DNA of 64,000 bases from Catellatospora citrea. Its GTDB lineage: Bacteria > Actinomycetota > Actinomycetes > Mycobacteriales > Micromonosporaceae. Below are positions 50,492-59,061 of the stretch, piece by piece. The first letter of the stretch is position 1, and every line of letters begins with the position of its first letter. A program made the translations under genes and the position numbers. The stretch spans positions 3,224,001 through 3,288,000 of the forward strand of contig NZ_RAPR01000001.1 of assembly GCF_003610235.1 (NCBI RefSeq), in the 5' to 3' direction. The notes below the pieces were generated by a model. It did not search any database. It was not told the origin of the DNA and saw only the letters and a list, made by a program, of their open reading frames with translations.

Positions 50492-51610
50492 ATGGCGAGC
50501 GACGCCAGAACCGGTCAGGCAGCGCTGCTGCCCGGCAAGTCGGTGGCGATCGTGCACGAGTGGTTCGGCGCGACCGGTGGATCGGAGAACGTGTTTCTCG
50601 CGATCAACAGCGTGCTTCCCCAGGCCAAGGGGTTCGTCCTCTGGCGGGATCGCGACGCGCACCGCGGCGCGGCGTTCCACGAGTCCTGGCTAGCCCGGAC
50701 CCCGCTGCGCCGGTCCAAGGCGCTGGCGCTGCCGTTCATGCCGTTGGCCTGGCGCACCCTCACCCGCGAGACGTTCGATGTGGTGGTCTCCTCCAGCCAC
50801 GCCTTCGCGCACACCGCGAAGGTAGGCAGGTCCGACCACACCAGGTACCTCAGCTACGTCCACTCGCCGGCACGCTACATCTGGAGTCCTGGTTTTGACG
50901 GCCGTGGGTCGTCCGGCGCGCTGACGCTGCCACGCAAGGTCCTCCAGGAGGTCGACCTGCGCATGAGCCGCCACGTGCACAGCTATGCCGCCAACTCCAG
51001 CGAGGTCAGGGCGCGCATCGAGCGCTTCTGGAAGCGCGACGCGTACGTCATCCACCCGCCGGTGGACGTGGACTACTTCGCCGCCGCCCCGGCGCCCCAG
51101 CAGGCGCAGTCGCGCGACTACCTGCTGGGTGTGGGCCGCTGGATCCCGTACAAGAACTTCGACCTGATGATCCAGATCGCCGAAGCGGCACGGCTGCCCC
51201 TGGTGATCGCCGGCTCCGGGCCGATGGAGGCGGCACTGCGCCGCCAGGCAGCGACGGTCACCGTGCCCGTCACCTTCGAACGGCAGCCCTCGCGTGAGCG
51301 GCTCCGGGAGCTGTACTGGGGCGCCAGGGCACTGATCTTCCCCACTCACGAGGACTTCGGCATCATCCCGGTCGAGGCGATGGCCTGCGGCACGCCGGTG
51401 CTCGGCCTGGGCTCGGGCGGTCTGCTGGAGACGGTCGTCGACGGCAAGACGGGCTTCCTCACCGGCTCGCTGCAGCCGCGCGACTACGCCGACCGGCTGC
51501 GCCGTCTCGACGAGTTGGACCGGACCGTGGTGAGCGCACACGCCGGCAACTTCAGCGAGGCCGTGTTCCGCCGGCGGCTGGCGACTTGGATCGAGGCAGA
51601 GGCTGCGTAG
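50492..51610 (+). CDS. Glycosyltransferase family 4 protein
   Basis: 372 aa GT-B fold. N-terminal acceptor lobe begins VAIVHEWFGATGGSENVF; C-terminal donor lobe has YLLGVGRWIPYKNFDLM and the E-x7-E motif in HEDFGIIPVEAMACGTPV. The ATG at 50492 is preceded by GAGGAGCGGG. It follows the initiating sugar transferase by 112 bp, so it may add the second sugar. Donor not predictable. Confidence 0.9.
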   Translation: MASDARTGQAALLPGKSVAIVHEWFGATGGSENVFLAINSVLPQAKGFVLWRDRDAHRGAAFHESWLARTPLRRSKALALPFMPLAWRTLTRETFDVVVSSSHAFAHTAKVGRSDHTRYLSYVHSPARYIWSPGFDGRGSSGALTLPRKVLQEVDLRMSRHVHSYAANSSEVRARIERFWKRDAYVIHPPVDVDYFAAAPAPQQAQSRDYLLGVGRWIPYKNFDLMIQIAEAARLPLVIAGSGPMEAALRRQAATVTVPVTFERQPSRERLRELYWGARALIFPTHEDFGIIPVEAMACGTPVLGLGSGGLLETVVDGKTGFLTGSLQPRDYADRLRRLDELDRTVVSAHAGNFSEAVFRRRLATWIEAEAA

Positions 51611-51643
51611 AACAGCCGACCACCGACGCTCGGACGGCCCTCG

Positions 51644-52564
51644 TCAAACCTGCCCGCGCCAGTAGCCGAGGGTGTCGGACAGGGTCTGTTCGAGCGGAAT
51701 GCGGGGCGTCCAGCCGGTGTCCAGCTGGATCTTCGTCGCGTCGCCGCGCAGGTCCGGTATGTCCGCCGGCCGCATCCGCTCCGGGTCCTGCTCCGTCCGG
51801 ATCTTCTGTGGAGAGATCTCCAGCAGCAGGTCCAGGATCTCCTGGCCGGAACGGGATCTGCCGGTGCAGACGTTGTAAGCCTCCCCGGCCTTGCCCTTTT
51901 CGGCCAGGAGCATGTAGGCGCGGACGATGTCCCGAACGTCGGTGAAGTCCCGCTTCGAGCTCAGGTTGCCGACCCGCAGCGTCTCACCGCCATCGCGCTC
52001 CAGCTCGGCGATCTGTTTCGTGAGATCGGCGATCAGGTAGCCCGGCCGCTGCCCGGGCCCGAAATGATTGAACGGGCGGGCGATGACGGATTCGAGACCC
52101 ATCTTGCCGTACATCGAGACCAGGTTCTCCTGGCCTGCCTTGGCGACCGAGTACGGGTTCGAGAAGTCCAACGGCGTCGTCTCGGCCAGCGGCAGCTGCG
52201 AAGCGCTGGCCATGCCGTAGATCTGGCCACTACTGACCACCAGCATGCGGGGCTTCAACCCGAGTGCCAGGCAGGCCTGGTAGAGGTTGATCTGCATGGC
52301 GAGGGTGGAGGTCACCGCCTCCACCGGAGTCTTGAGGGACAGCGCCACCGAGGCGAACGCGGCCAGGTGGTAGATCGTATCGGGCCGCAGCTCGTCCAGC
52401 AGCGCGACCACCGAGTCATAGTCGGTGAGATCCGTGTGGTGGATGTTGTCGCGCTCAGGCTGCGAGAGGGAGGTCCCGTGGGCCTCCACGTCTTCGGACT
52501 GCCTGAGCGCCTCCATGAGATGAGAGCCGGCGAACCCCGTCGCTCCCGTTACCAGCGCTCTCAT
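51644..52564 (-). CDS. NAD-dependent epimerase/dehydratase, GDP-6-deoxy-D-mannose reductase-like
   Basis: 306 aa extended SDR. NAD-binding ALVTGATGFAGSHLMEALR, catalytic SSGQIYG and YSVAK (NPYSVAKAGQEN), RPFNHFGPGQRPGYLI, and the C-terminal RDFTDVRDIVRAYMLLAEKG. These fit Rmd, which reduces GDP-4-keto-6-deoxymannose to GDP-D-rhamnose; GDP-mannose 4,6-dehydratase itself is not seen in the window. ATG overlaps the stop of the adjacent GT4 gene (ATGA). Confidence 0.75.
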   Translation of the reverse strand: MRALVTGATGFAGSHLMEALRQSEDVEAHGTSLSQPERDNIHHTDLTDYDSVVALLDELRPDTIYHLAAFASVALSLKTPVEAVTSTLAMQINLYQACLALGLKPRMLVVSSGQIYGMASASQLPLAETTPLDFSNPYSVAKAGQENLVSMYGKMGLESVIARPFNHFGPGQRPGYLIADLTKQIAELERDGGETLRVGNLSSKRDFTDVRDIVRAYMLLAEKGKAGEAYNVCTGRSRSGQEILDLLLEISPQKIRTEQDPERMRPADIPDLRGDATKIQLDTGWTPRIPLEQTLSDTLGYWRGQV

Positions 52565-53712
52565 CTACCGGCACCCACCTTGTTGATCACTGCGAGCAGC
52601 CGCTGCGCACTCGCTTCCCACGTGAACGTTTTCGCCCGCACGAGCCCCCTGCGCCGCAGCTTATCAGCCAGCGCCGGGTCCCCCAGGACGTGCTCCATGT
52701 GGTGGGCGAGGGCGGCAGAGTCATGGGCGTCGACCAGAATTCCGGCGTCCCCCACGACCTCAGGAAGGGACGAGTTGTCCGCCACGATGACCGGGGTGTT
52801 GCACGCCATCGCCTCCAAGGGCGGCATCCCGAACCCTTCATAGAACGACGGATACACGAACACGGAAGCACCGCTGTACAGCGCAGGCAGATCTTCGTCG
52901 GGCACGTATCCCGTGGTGATGATGTCCAGGTGCCGCAAGGAATCGAGCTGCGCCTTGATGTCACGGTCGAGCCAGCCCTTGCCACCGGCGAGCACCAGGG
53001 AATACGACGAACGGACCGCCGGCGGCAGCTTCCCGTAGGCATCCAGGATGCCTTTGATGTTCTTCCTCGGCTCCAATGTGCCCGTGTACAGGATGTACGG
53101 CCGCGAGATGCCGTACTTCTCCGCCACCACCGCAGCTATCTCCTGCTTCGACCGCGGGTGGAAGACGCTGTGATCGACCGCCGGGCTGACGATGGAGATC
53201 CGATCCGGATCGGTGCCGTAGTACCGTACGACCTCGTCCTTGGCGTGCTGCGAGACCGTGATGACGTGCTGGCACTTCTTCAGCGTCTTGGGCACGTACC
53301 GGAGGAGGAACTGGCGGTTCCGGCGTGCCGTGTGTTCGGGGTGGTGCACGAAGGAGATGTCGTGGACCACCGCCACCGCGGAACTCCCCAGCGGCAGTGG
53401 ATAGCGCACGAAATTCGGGAAGAAGAACAGGTCCGGCCGGCTTCCCAGCATGACGTCGATGGGCGGGGACGTGATCTTGCGAACGATCGCGTTGAACACC
53501 TTCAAGGGCACGTACCGGATGAAGCGGTAGCCCACCCGCGGACTCGACGCGATGGGCTTGGGCTCTGTTCCTCTACCCAGGAACGCGAAGGCGAAGATCG
53601 TGTATTGGTTGACCTCGTCGAGCCTGAAGAGGGCCTCGAGCAGGTTCTTCGTGTACTGGCCCACACCTGTGCGCTGCCGGAAGAGGGAAGCACCCTCAAC
53701 GAAGATTCTCAT
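52561..53712 (-). CDS. Glycosyltransferase family 4 protein
   Basis: 383 aa. Starts MRIFVEGASLFRQRTGVGQY, the acceptor-lobe loop of GT4 mannosyltransferase-like enzymes; donor lobe has YILYTGTLEPRKNIKGIL and the E-x7-E in YEGFGMPPLEAMACNTPVIV. ATG at 53712 overlaps the stop of the next upstream GT gene (ATGA). Resembles WbaZ/MtfB-type mannosyltransferases, which fits the mannose genes in the window, but specificity is only inferred. Confidence 0.9.
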   Translation of the reverse strand: MRIFVEGASLFRQRTGVGQYTKNLLEALFRLDEVNQYTIFAFAFLGRGTEPKPIASSPRVGYRFIRYVPLKVFNAIVRKITSPPIDVMLGSRPDLFFFPNFVRYPLPLGSSAVAVVHDISFVHHPEHTARRNRQFLLRYVPKTLKKCQHVITVSQHAKDEVVRYYGTDPDRISIVSPAVDHSVFHPRSKQEIAAVVAEKYGISRPYILYTGTLEPRKNIKGILDAYGKLPPAVRSSYSLVLAGGKGWLDRDIKAQLDSLRHLDIITTGYVPDEDLPALYSGASVFVYPSFYEGFGMPPLEAMACNTPVIVADNSSLPEVVGDAGILVDAHDSAALAHHMEHVLGDPALADKLRRRGLVRAKTFTWEASAQRLLAVINKVGAGR

Positions 53713-54857
53713 GCGCGTCGCTTCTGGTCGTCGCGAGACACCTGGTGCCCGGCGTCTGTGTACACCTGGTGGGTCAGCTCCGCCGTCTTCTGCCACGAGA
53801 ACATCGCCAGGCGATCATGTCCCATGGCCGCGAGTTCGATCGAGCGACCAGGCTGCTCAAGCAGGTCGGCGATGTTCTGGGCCAGCTCGCCGGCGTCATG
53901 CGGATCGAAGTACACGGCCGCGTCCCCGTACACCTCGGGAAGGCAGCTCGCCGTCGAGGAGAGGACCGGCAGTCCCTGTGTCATGGCCTCAAGGCCTTGC
54001 AGCCCGAATCCCTCGGACAGCGACGGATTGACGTACATCGCGGCGTTTCGATACAGCCACTTGAGCTGGCCGTCGGTGACGAATCCGGGCATGACAACCA
54101 GGTCGGACACCTGCAGGTTCTCCGCCAACGAGAGCAGTGCCTGCTTGAACTCACCCGGCTCGCCGGCCAGCACCAATCTCACGTCCCGCCGGTCCTTCGA
54201 GAGGAGAGCCAGGGCTTCGACGAGGATGCGGACGTTCTTGTACCCGTAGTAGTTGCCCACGTAGAGGATGAACGGGCCCGCGTCGGCAAGGCCGGCAACA
54301 GGTTCCTCCTCGGCCGCCGTCAGCTGCGCCGAGTCGGCGGCGAGCCAGGCCGCAGACACGTGGGAACCCTCCACCCGGAAGCGCGTCATGAGCTGCCTGC
54401 GCACGTACTCGGTCAACGTGACGATGTGCGTGGCCGTCGCCACCTGTCGCCGGAAGATCATCCGGAACGGGAGGCGCTTGAGCTTCGTGGCCAAGCGGCG
54501 GCCCAACGACCCTCGGCTGGTGTCGAAGTCGAGCAGCGTCAGGTCGGCAACCGTGACCACCTTGCGGCCGCCGTACAGGGCGGCGGCATTGGGGGTCACG
54601 AGATGCACCACGTCCGGAGCGAGCCGGTGCAGCAGGCGTGGGAGTCGCGCCTGCTCCGCCACCGTGTACGGAGCGATGTCGCATTCGATGCGCGTGAAGT
54701 TGCCCGCGGACGGCGACCACCGCGGCCAGTCGTTCCTGCGCATGAGCACCAGGTACTCGTTCTCCTGGTCGATCGACTCCAGACCCTCCAGAAGCGCGAC
54801 GGTGTACCGGCCGATGCCCGTCCAGGAGAGCATCCTGGCGTCAATCACGATCCTCAT
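53709..54857 (-). CDS. Glycosyltransferase family 4 protein
   Basis: 382 aa. N-terminus MRIVIDARMLSWTGIGRYTV parallels the previous GT; donor lobe has FILYVGNYYGYKNVRILVEAL and SEGFGLQGLEAMTQGLPVLSS (shown as two parts of one loop). A central segment DLTLLDFDTSRG fits GT4 mannosyl/rhamnosyl transferases. It is coupled to the downstream GT by ATGA. 51 bp lie between this start and the stop at 54909. Confidence 0.9.
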   Translation of the reverse strand: MRIVIDARMLSWTGIGRYTVALLEGLESIDQENEYLVLMRRNDWPRWSPSAGNFTRIECDIAPYTVAEQARLPRLLHRLAPDVVHLVTPNAAALYGGRKVVTVADLTLLDFDTSRGSLGRRLATKLKRLPFRMIFRRQVATATHIVTLTEYVRRQLMTRFRVEGSHVSAAWLAADSAQLTAAEEEPVAGLADAGPFILYVGNYYGYKNVRILVEALALLSKDRRDVRLVLAGEPGEFKQALLSLAENLQVSDLVVMPGFVTDGQLKWLYRNAAMYVNPSLSEGFGLQGLEAMTQGLPVLSSTASCLPEVYGDAAVYFDPHDAGELAQNIADLLEQPGRSIELAAMGHDRLAMFSWQKTAELTHQVYTDAGHQVSRDDQKRRA

Positions 54858-54908
54858 GCTGACGCGGCACTCACCGAGGCGACGGGCACACGGTGCCGCC
54901 GACGCTGT

Positions 54909-56348
54909 TCACTCACCTCGAAGCGGGACGACGAGGTCGTCCCACAGGTCCCTTGCATAGTCATCCCAAGTGCGAGGCGGTCGAGATCGGGCCTGCTCCT
55001 GCAGCTGCTGGAGCAGTTCGTCGTCGGTGAGCAGGAGCCGCATGGCATCGCGAATCTCCGTGTCGGAGTAGGCGTCGACCAGCAGCGCGCCACCACCTTC
55101 ACCGATTTCGCGCATGCTGCCGAAGTTCGACGTGATGCACGGGGTGCCCACCGCGATGGACTCGGCGACCGGCAACCCGAAGCCCTCGTAGACCGACGGG
55201 AAGACGGTGAAACGTGCCAGCCGGTAGGCCGCCCAGATGAGGTCGTCGGACGCCTGGGTCACGACCTGAATCGGCCTGCCGCTCGCGGACAGCGCAGCCG
55301 CCCGGGTCACGAACTCGGCGCCGCCCCAGGATTGCCCGCCGATGAAGACCAGGCAGAACTGGTGGCCTTCCCGCCAGAGCCGCTCTGCGGCCTCGAGGAT
55401 GGGCAGGTGGTTCTTGCGCGGCTCGTGCGAGCCCACGACCAGGACCATGGGGAGATCGCCGACCCGCAGTTGCCGATCAGTCTTGCCGATCACGTCATCC
55501 GACACCTCGCCCGCCTCCGCGGGCAGTGGCACCGAGACCACCGCGGGCCCGGACAGTCCGACCGCCGCGAGGCCCGACTTCCATCCCTCGTACTCGACCG
55601 CGACCGAGTGGGAGATGGTCGCGATGCGCTGGTGGTGCCGCAGCGCGGTGAGATGGCGGGAGAAGGCGCCCGGCATGCCCGATGTCGTCGTCTCGGCAGC
55701 GACGATGGGGACGAGGTCGAAGGCGACCGCACCGACGGCGCCGCGGGAGAACAACCCGAGGGCGCGCATGCGGCCCGTACGGTCAGGTTCGGCGGCGAGT
55801 TCAGGAATCACCATCGTGGCCTGCCAGGGCACGATCAGATCGGTCTGGTGCTCGCCCTCCGGCAGCGACGCGTCCACGATGCCGAAAACAGCGGCTTCCT
55901 GCCGGGTCAGCCCCCGCAAGGCGGTGAACTCCGGAGTCCACCCGACCAGGGTGATCTCCTCCTCGTGCTCGGCCACCCACCGGCTGACCGTGTCCCGTAC
56001 CACCCGCTGGATACCGCTCGTGATGTTCGTGCGTACGGTGTGCCCGACGTCGACGATGACACCGCGGGAGACCACTCGGACGTTGCGGCTCTTCAAGTCA
56101 CCGGACGCAGGCGCCGGGATCTCCTTCTCCACCCGGGCCGGTTCGAGCTCAGCCGTCCGGGCCACCTTGATCACCGTCGCGTCGTCGGGGAGCTGGCCGG
56201 TGAGGACCGCGATCGCGAGCCAGACCTGCGTCCGGTCGAGCGGATCGATGAACGACGGCAGAGCCGACCCCGCGCCTGCCCCCTCGACCGCCTGACGGCC
56301 GAGCGCGTTCGCGAGTGTCGTCAGCCGGGCACGGCTTGCGCTGGTCAC
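54909..56348 (-). CDS. GT4-type glycosyltransferase with N-terminal extension (paralogue 1)
   Basis: 479 aa. An extra N-terminal helical region (about 1-85) precedes the GT-B core, which has TSGIQRVVRDTVSRW (110-124), MVLVVGSHEPRKNHLPIL and the E-x7-E in YEGFGLPVAESIAVGTPC. It ends in RTWDDYARDLWDDL. The next gene upstream has the same architecture and the same end motif, so the two are paralogues. GTG at 56348 overlaps its stop (GTGA). Donor and acceptor unknown. Confidence 0.85.
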   Translation of the reverse strand: MTSASRARLTTLANALGRQAVEGAGAGSALPSFIDPLDRTQVWLAIAVLTGQLPDDATVIKVARTAELEPARVEKEIPAPASGDLKSRNVRVVSRGVIVDVGHTVRTNITSGIQRVVRDTVSRWVAEHEEEITLVGWTPEFTALRGLTRQEAAVFGIVDASLPEGEHQTDLIVPWQATMVIPELAAEPDRTGRMRALGLFSRGAVGAVAFDLVPIVAAETTTSGMPGAFSRHLTALRHHQRIATISHSVAVEYEGWKSGLAAVGLSGPAVVSVPLPAEAGEVSDDVIGKTDRQLRVGDLPMVLVVGSHEPRKNHLPILEAAERLWREGHQFCLVFIGGQSWGGAEFVTRAAALSASGRPIQVVTQASDDLIWAAYRLARFTVFPSVYEGFGLPVAESIAVGTPCITSNFGSMREIGEGGGALLVDAYSDTEIRDAMRLLLTDDELLQQLQEQARSRPPRTWDDYARDLWDDLVVPLRGE

Positions 56349-57853
56349 CGCTCACCTCCGTTGTCATCGTCGATCAGGAAGTCCCACAGGTCGACGGCAT
56401 AGTCCTCCCAGGTCCGCTGCGGGCGCTGCGAGATCTGCGCCCGCAGGTCGGCCCGCAGGGACGGCTCGGTGACGAGCCGTCGCAGGCCGGCGGTGACTGA
56501 ACTGTCGTCGCGCGGGTCGACGAGCAGGCAGCCGCCGAGGCGGCCCAGCTCGCCCTGGCTTCCATAGCTGGTGGTCATCACGGGTGTGCCGACCGACAGC
56601 GCCTCGACGATGGGCAGGCCGAACCCCTCCTGCTGGGAGATGAAGACAGCCGCATCCGCGGTGCCCAGCTCCGACCACATCTCGTCGTCGGAGACCAGTC
56701 CCAGGTCGGTGATCGGGCGCCCCTTCGCGACGAGGCGCCGCTCGACATCCTGAAACGACGCGAATTCCGCGCCCATGCGTCCCATGAAGCGGAGCTCGAA
56801 GTCCAGTCCCTCCTGCCAGAGCCGCTCGGCAGCCCACAGGATGGTTTCGTGGTTCTTGTGGCGTTCACGCGTGCCAGGGCACACGATCACGACCCGTCCG
56901 TCCGGGTCACGGGGTGACGTCTGCACCGGGGCGTCCGAAACGGTGCCGAGAGTGGGCAGGGCGATGGCTCGTACGAGCGGCCCACGCAGCCCCTGGGCAG
57001 CGAGCCCCTGCATGTAACCGTGAATCTCGAGCTCGCTGGTGGCGGAGATGCACGCGACCTTGTGCGAGTGCTTGATCACGGAGAGGAACGCCGTCGAGGC
57101 GGAGGCCTCCCCGAAAAGGCGCAGGTCCGCGCTGGTGACGGGGATGAGGTCGTAGGCCAGGTGGCTGACGCGGTTGCCGGAGAAGCGCGCCATGCATGCC
57201 CAGCCGTCCGACTTGCTCCCATCAGGAGCGTCGAGGAACAGCACATCCGTCAGGTAGGGCACGACGAGGACAGGCCCGCCCGGACCCTGCTCGGCGGCCG
57301 CGCCGACGACCTGCAGGCGCACCAGCTCCGCCGAGGTGGGCGCGCGCATGGCGCACTGCTCCGGGTGCCACATCGCGAGCGTGAGCCGGTGCTTCGCCGA
57401 CCAGAGTTGCAGAGTCTCGCGCACCACGCGCTGAATCCCGGTCACGAAATCCACCGCGCCGGAGGTGCGCACCTCGACGACGGGCGCGTCCGTCACCACC
57501 CGCATGCCGAGGTCGGCGTGCGGGCCGGGCGCCGCGACGGCGCTGTCGAGCAGGGCGACCATCGACACCTCGGCGGCGTCGAGTTCCATGGCCCGCGAGA
57601 AGCGCAGGAACTCCTGGGTGTCGGGGTACCTGGCGTGAATGGCGACGAACAACAGCCACCGCTGGGCGGTTGCCTCCGGCTTGCGCGCCACTTCCAGCAA
57701 CGGCGGCAGGAGCGCGGCGACCCGCACGGCGGGATCTTCCCTGCCGGCGGCCGCAGGGATCTCCTTCAGCAGGTGCTGTGCCGCCTCACGCAGCCGGTCG
57801 GCAAGCGCCACCACGAAAATCGCGGCGAGGGGAGCCTCACTACCGCGCTTCAT
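56345..57853 (-). CDS. GT4-type glycosyltransferase with N-terminal extension (paralogue 2)
   Basis: 502 aa. N-terminal region (about 1-115) rich in Ala, Leu and Arg, then VTGIQRVVRETLQLW (137-151), a long acceptor lobe, VIVCPGTRERHKNHETIL and the E-x7-E in QEGFGLPIVEALSVGTPV. Ends in RTWEDYAVDLWDFL. ATG at 57853 overlaps the stop of the methyltransferase gene (TGATG), so this gene is translationally coupled to both neighbours. Confidence 0.85.
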   Translation of the reverse strand: MKRGSEAPLAAIFVVALADRLREAAQHLLKEIPAAAGREDPAVRVAALLPPLLEVARKPEATAQRWLLFVAIHARYPDTQEFLRFSRAMELDAAEVSMVALLDSAVAAPGPHADLGMRVVTDAPVVEVRTSGAVDFVTGIQRVVRETLQLWSAKHRLTLAMWHPEQCAMRAPTSAELVRLQVVGAAAEQGPGGPVLVVPYLTDVLFLDAPDGSKSDGWACMARFSGNRVSHLAYDLIPVTSADLRLFGEASASTAFLSVIKHSHKVACISATSELEIHGYMQGLAAQGLRGPLVRAIALPTLGTVSDAPVQTSPRDPDGRVVIVCPGTRERHKNHETILWAAERLWQEGLDFELRFMGRMGAEFASFQDVERRLVAKGRPITDLGLVSDDEMWSELGTADAAVFISQQEGFGLPIVEALSVGTPVMTTSYGSQGELGRLGGCLLVDPRDDSSVTAGLRRLVTEPSLRADLRAQISQRPQRTWEDYAVDLWDFLIDDDNGGER

Positions 57854-59061
57854 CAACGCGCGCCCTTGGCCTGGGCGCGTCGCGCGTTGCGGACCCTGCG
57901 GAGCACAGCGGCGGCCCGCGTGGCGCGCGCACGCCCCTCCGCGGCACGCTGCGCCCTGCGCACCTTGCGGAGCATGGCGACGACCCGCCAGGGGAGCTTG
58001 CGCCGCAGGACCGTACCGAACGAGCCGGGCGCTCGCGTGCGGCCGGCCATGGCGCCGCCCCACGACCTGATCGCAGCCGCGCGCCAGTACAGCACCTGCT
58101 CTTCCGACTCCGCGAGCCGGCGTGCGTACTCCACCTTCAGGTTCTCTTCGGTGAGCTGCTCGGCCTGCCTCTTGAGCGCCTCTTCGTGCTCCTCGGCCAG
58201 GATCCGGAGCGCCTCGGCGTGCTCCCGGGCCTGGCTGCGGAGCTCCTCGGTCTGGCTGCGGAGCGCCTCGGCGTGCCTCTCGCGCTCCTCCGCGTGCTGT
58301 GCGTTCAGCCCGGCGACCTCGGTGTGCGCTTGATGAATCTGGTCGTGGAGGTCCGCGATGTGGTTGTTGATGGAGAGGGGCCAGATCTGCGTGGAAGCGA
58401 GGAACATGTCGACGAAGGCGAAGAGCTCGACCCGGGAGAGGTGCTCCTTCGCCAGGAAGTACTCGTTCAGGCCGTCGAAGAAGACCTTCTCGTAGTCCGC
58501 CTCGGCCAGCAGCTCCCGCCAGTCCTGGACGATGTGATTGGCCTCGACGCAGAGCAGGATCGGCCGGAACCGCGACCAGTCGTTGCCGCGGAACACCTGG
58601 TATTCCAGTCCCTCGACGTCGACCTTCAGAAAATGAATGGTCTGGCCGTCGGGAACGTGTTCTGCGAGCACGTTGGCCAGCGTTTCGACCGTGACGTCAT
58701 AGTCGAGATGACCGGCCGAGCGCATCTGCTCGTCCTTCTCGTACTCGGACTTCATCGCGTCCGAGAACGTCGAGAGGCCGCCGCCGGGGAACTCTCGAAG
58801 AGACAGGATCCCGGGCGCGTCCGAGATGCCCATGTTGAGGTTGACGTCCTTGGGACGGTCGGCCACGAGCAGCTCGTGGTACTCACGCTGCGGCTCGATG
58901 TTGATGCCCGTCCAGCCACGCGAGGAGAAGTACTTCGTCACGGAGTCCCGAACCGGGTGGTGCGCGCCCACGTCGACGTAGAACCCGCCCTCGACATCCG
59001 GGAAGAAGCTGGCGATGTACAGGTCTTCCCGGTTCTGGGCGTACGTTACGACATCTGCCAT
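57853..59061 (-). CDS. FkbM family methyltransferase with long C-terminal coiled coil
   Basis: 402 aa. SAM-binding FkbM domain (about 1-225): FYVDVGAHHPVRDS (27-40), NIEPQREYHELL, LKVDVEGLEYQVFRG (145-159). Then a coiled coil of about 95 residues (233-325) rich in heptads such as HAEALRSQTEELRSQAREH, a short linker, and a very basic C-terminus (353-402) with two related units, AMLRKVRRAQRAA and AVLRRVRNARRAQ. O-methylation of a sugar is the family role. ATG at 59061 lies 16 bp inside the end of the wzt gene. Compare WbdD in the findings. Confidence 0.85.
   Translation of the reverse strand: MADVVTYAQNREDLYIASFFPDVEGGFYVDVGAHHPVRDSVTKYFSSRGWTGINIEPQREYHELLVADRPKDVNLNMGISDAPGILSLREFPGGGLSTFSDAMKSEYEKDEQMRSAGHLDYDVTVETLANVLAEHVPDGQTIHFLKVDVEGLEYQVFRGNDWSRFRPILLCVEANHIVQDWRELLAEADYEKVFFDGLNEYFLAKEHLSRVELFAFVDMFLASTQIWPLSINNHIADLHDQIHQAHTEVAGLNAQHAEERERHAEALRSQTEELRSQAREHAEALRILAEEHEEALKRQAEQLTEENLKVEYARRLAESEEQVLYWRAAAIRSWGGAMAGRTRAPGSFGTVLRRKLPWRVVAMLRKVRRAQRAAEGRARATRAAAVLRRVRNARRAQAKGAR
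58231..58272 (-). repeat. 21-bp tandem repeat in the coiled-coil coding region
   Basis: CTGGCTGCGGAGCTCCTCGG plus T (58231-58251) is followed directly by a copy with two changes (58252-58272). 21 bp equals one heptad. A 17-bp match, GGAGCGCCTCGGCGTGC, also occurs at 58206-58222 and 58260-58276. Heptads seem to have been duplicated in place. Confidence 0.65.
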
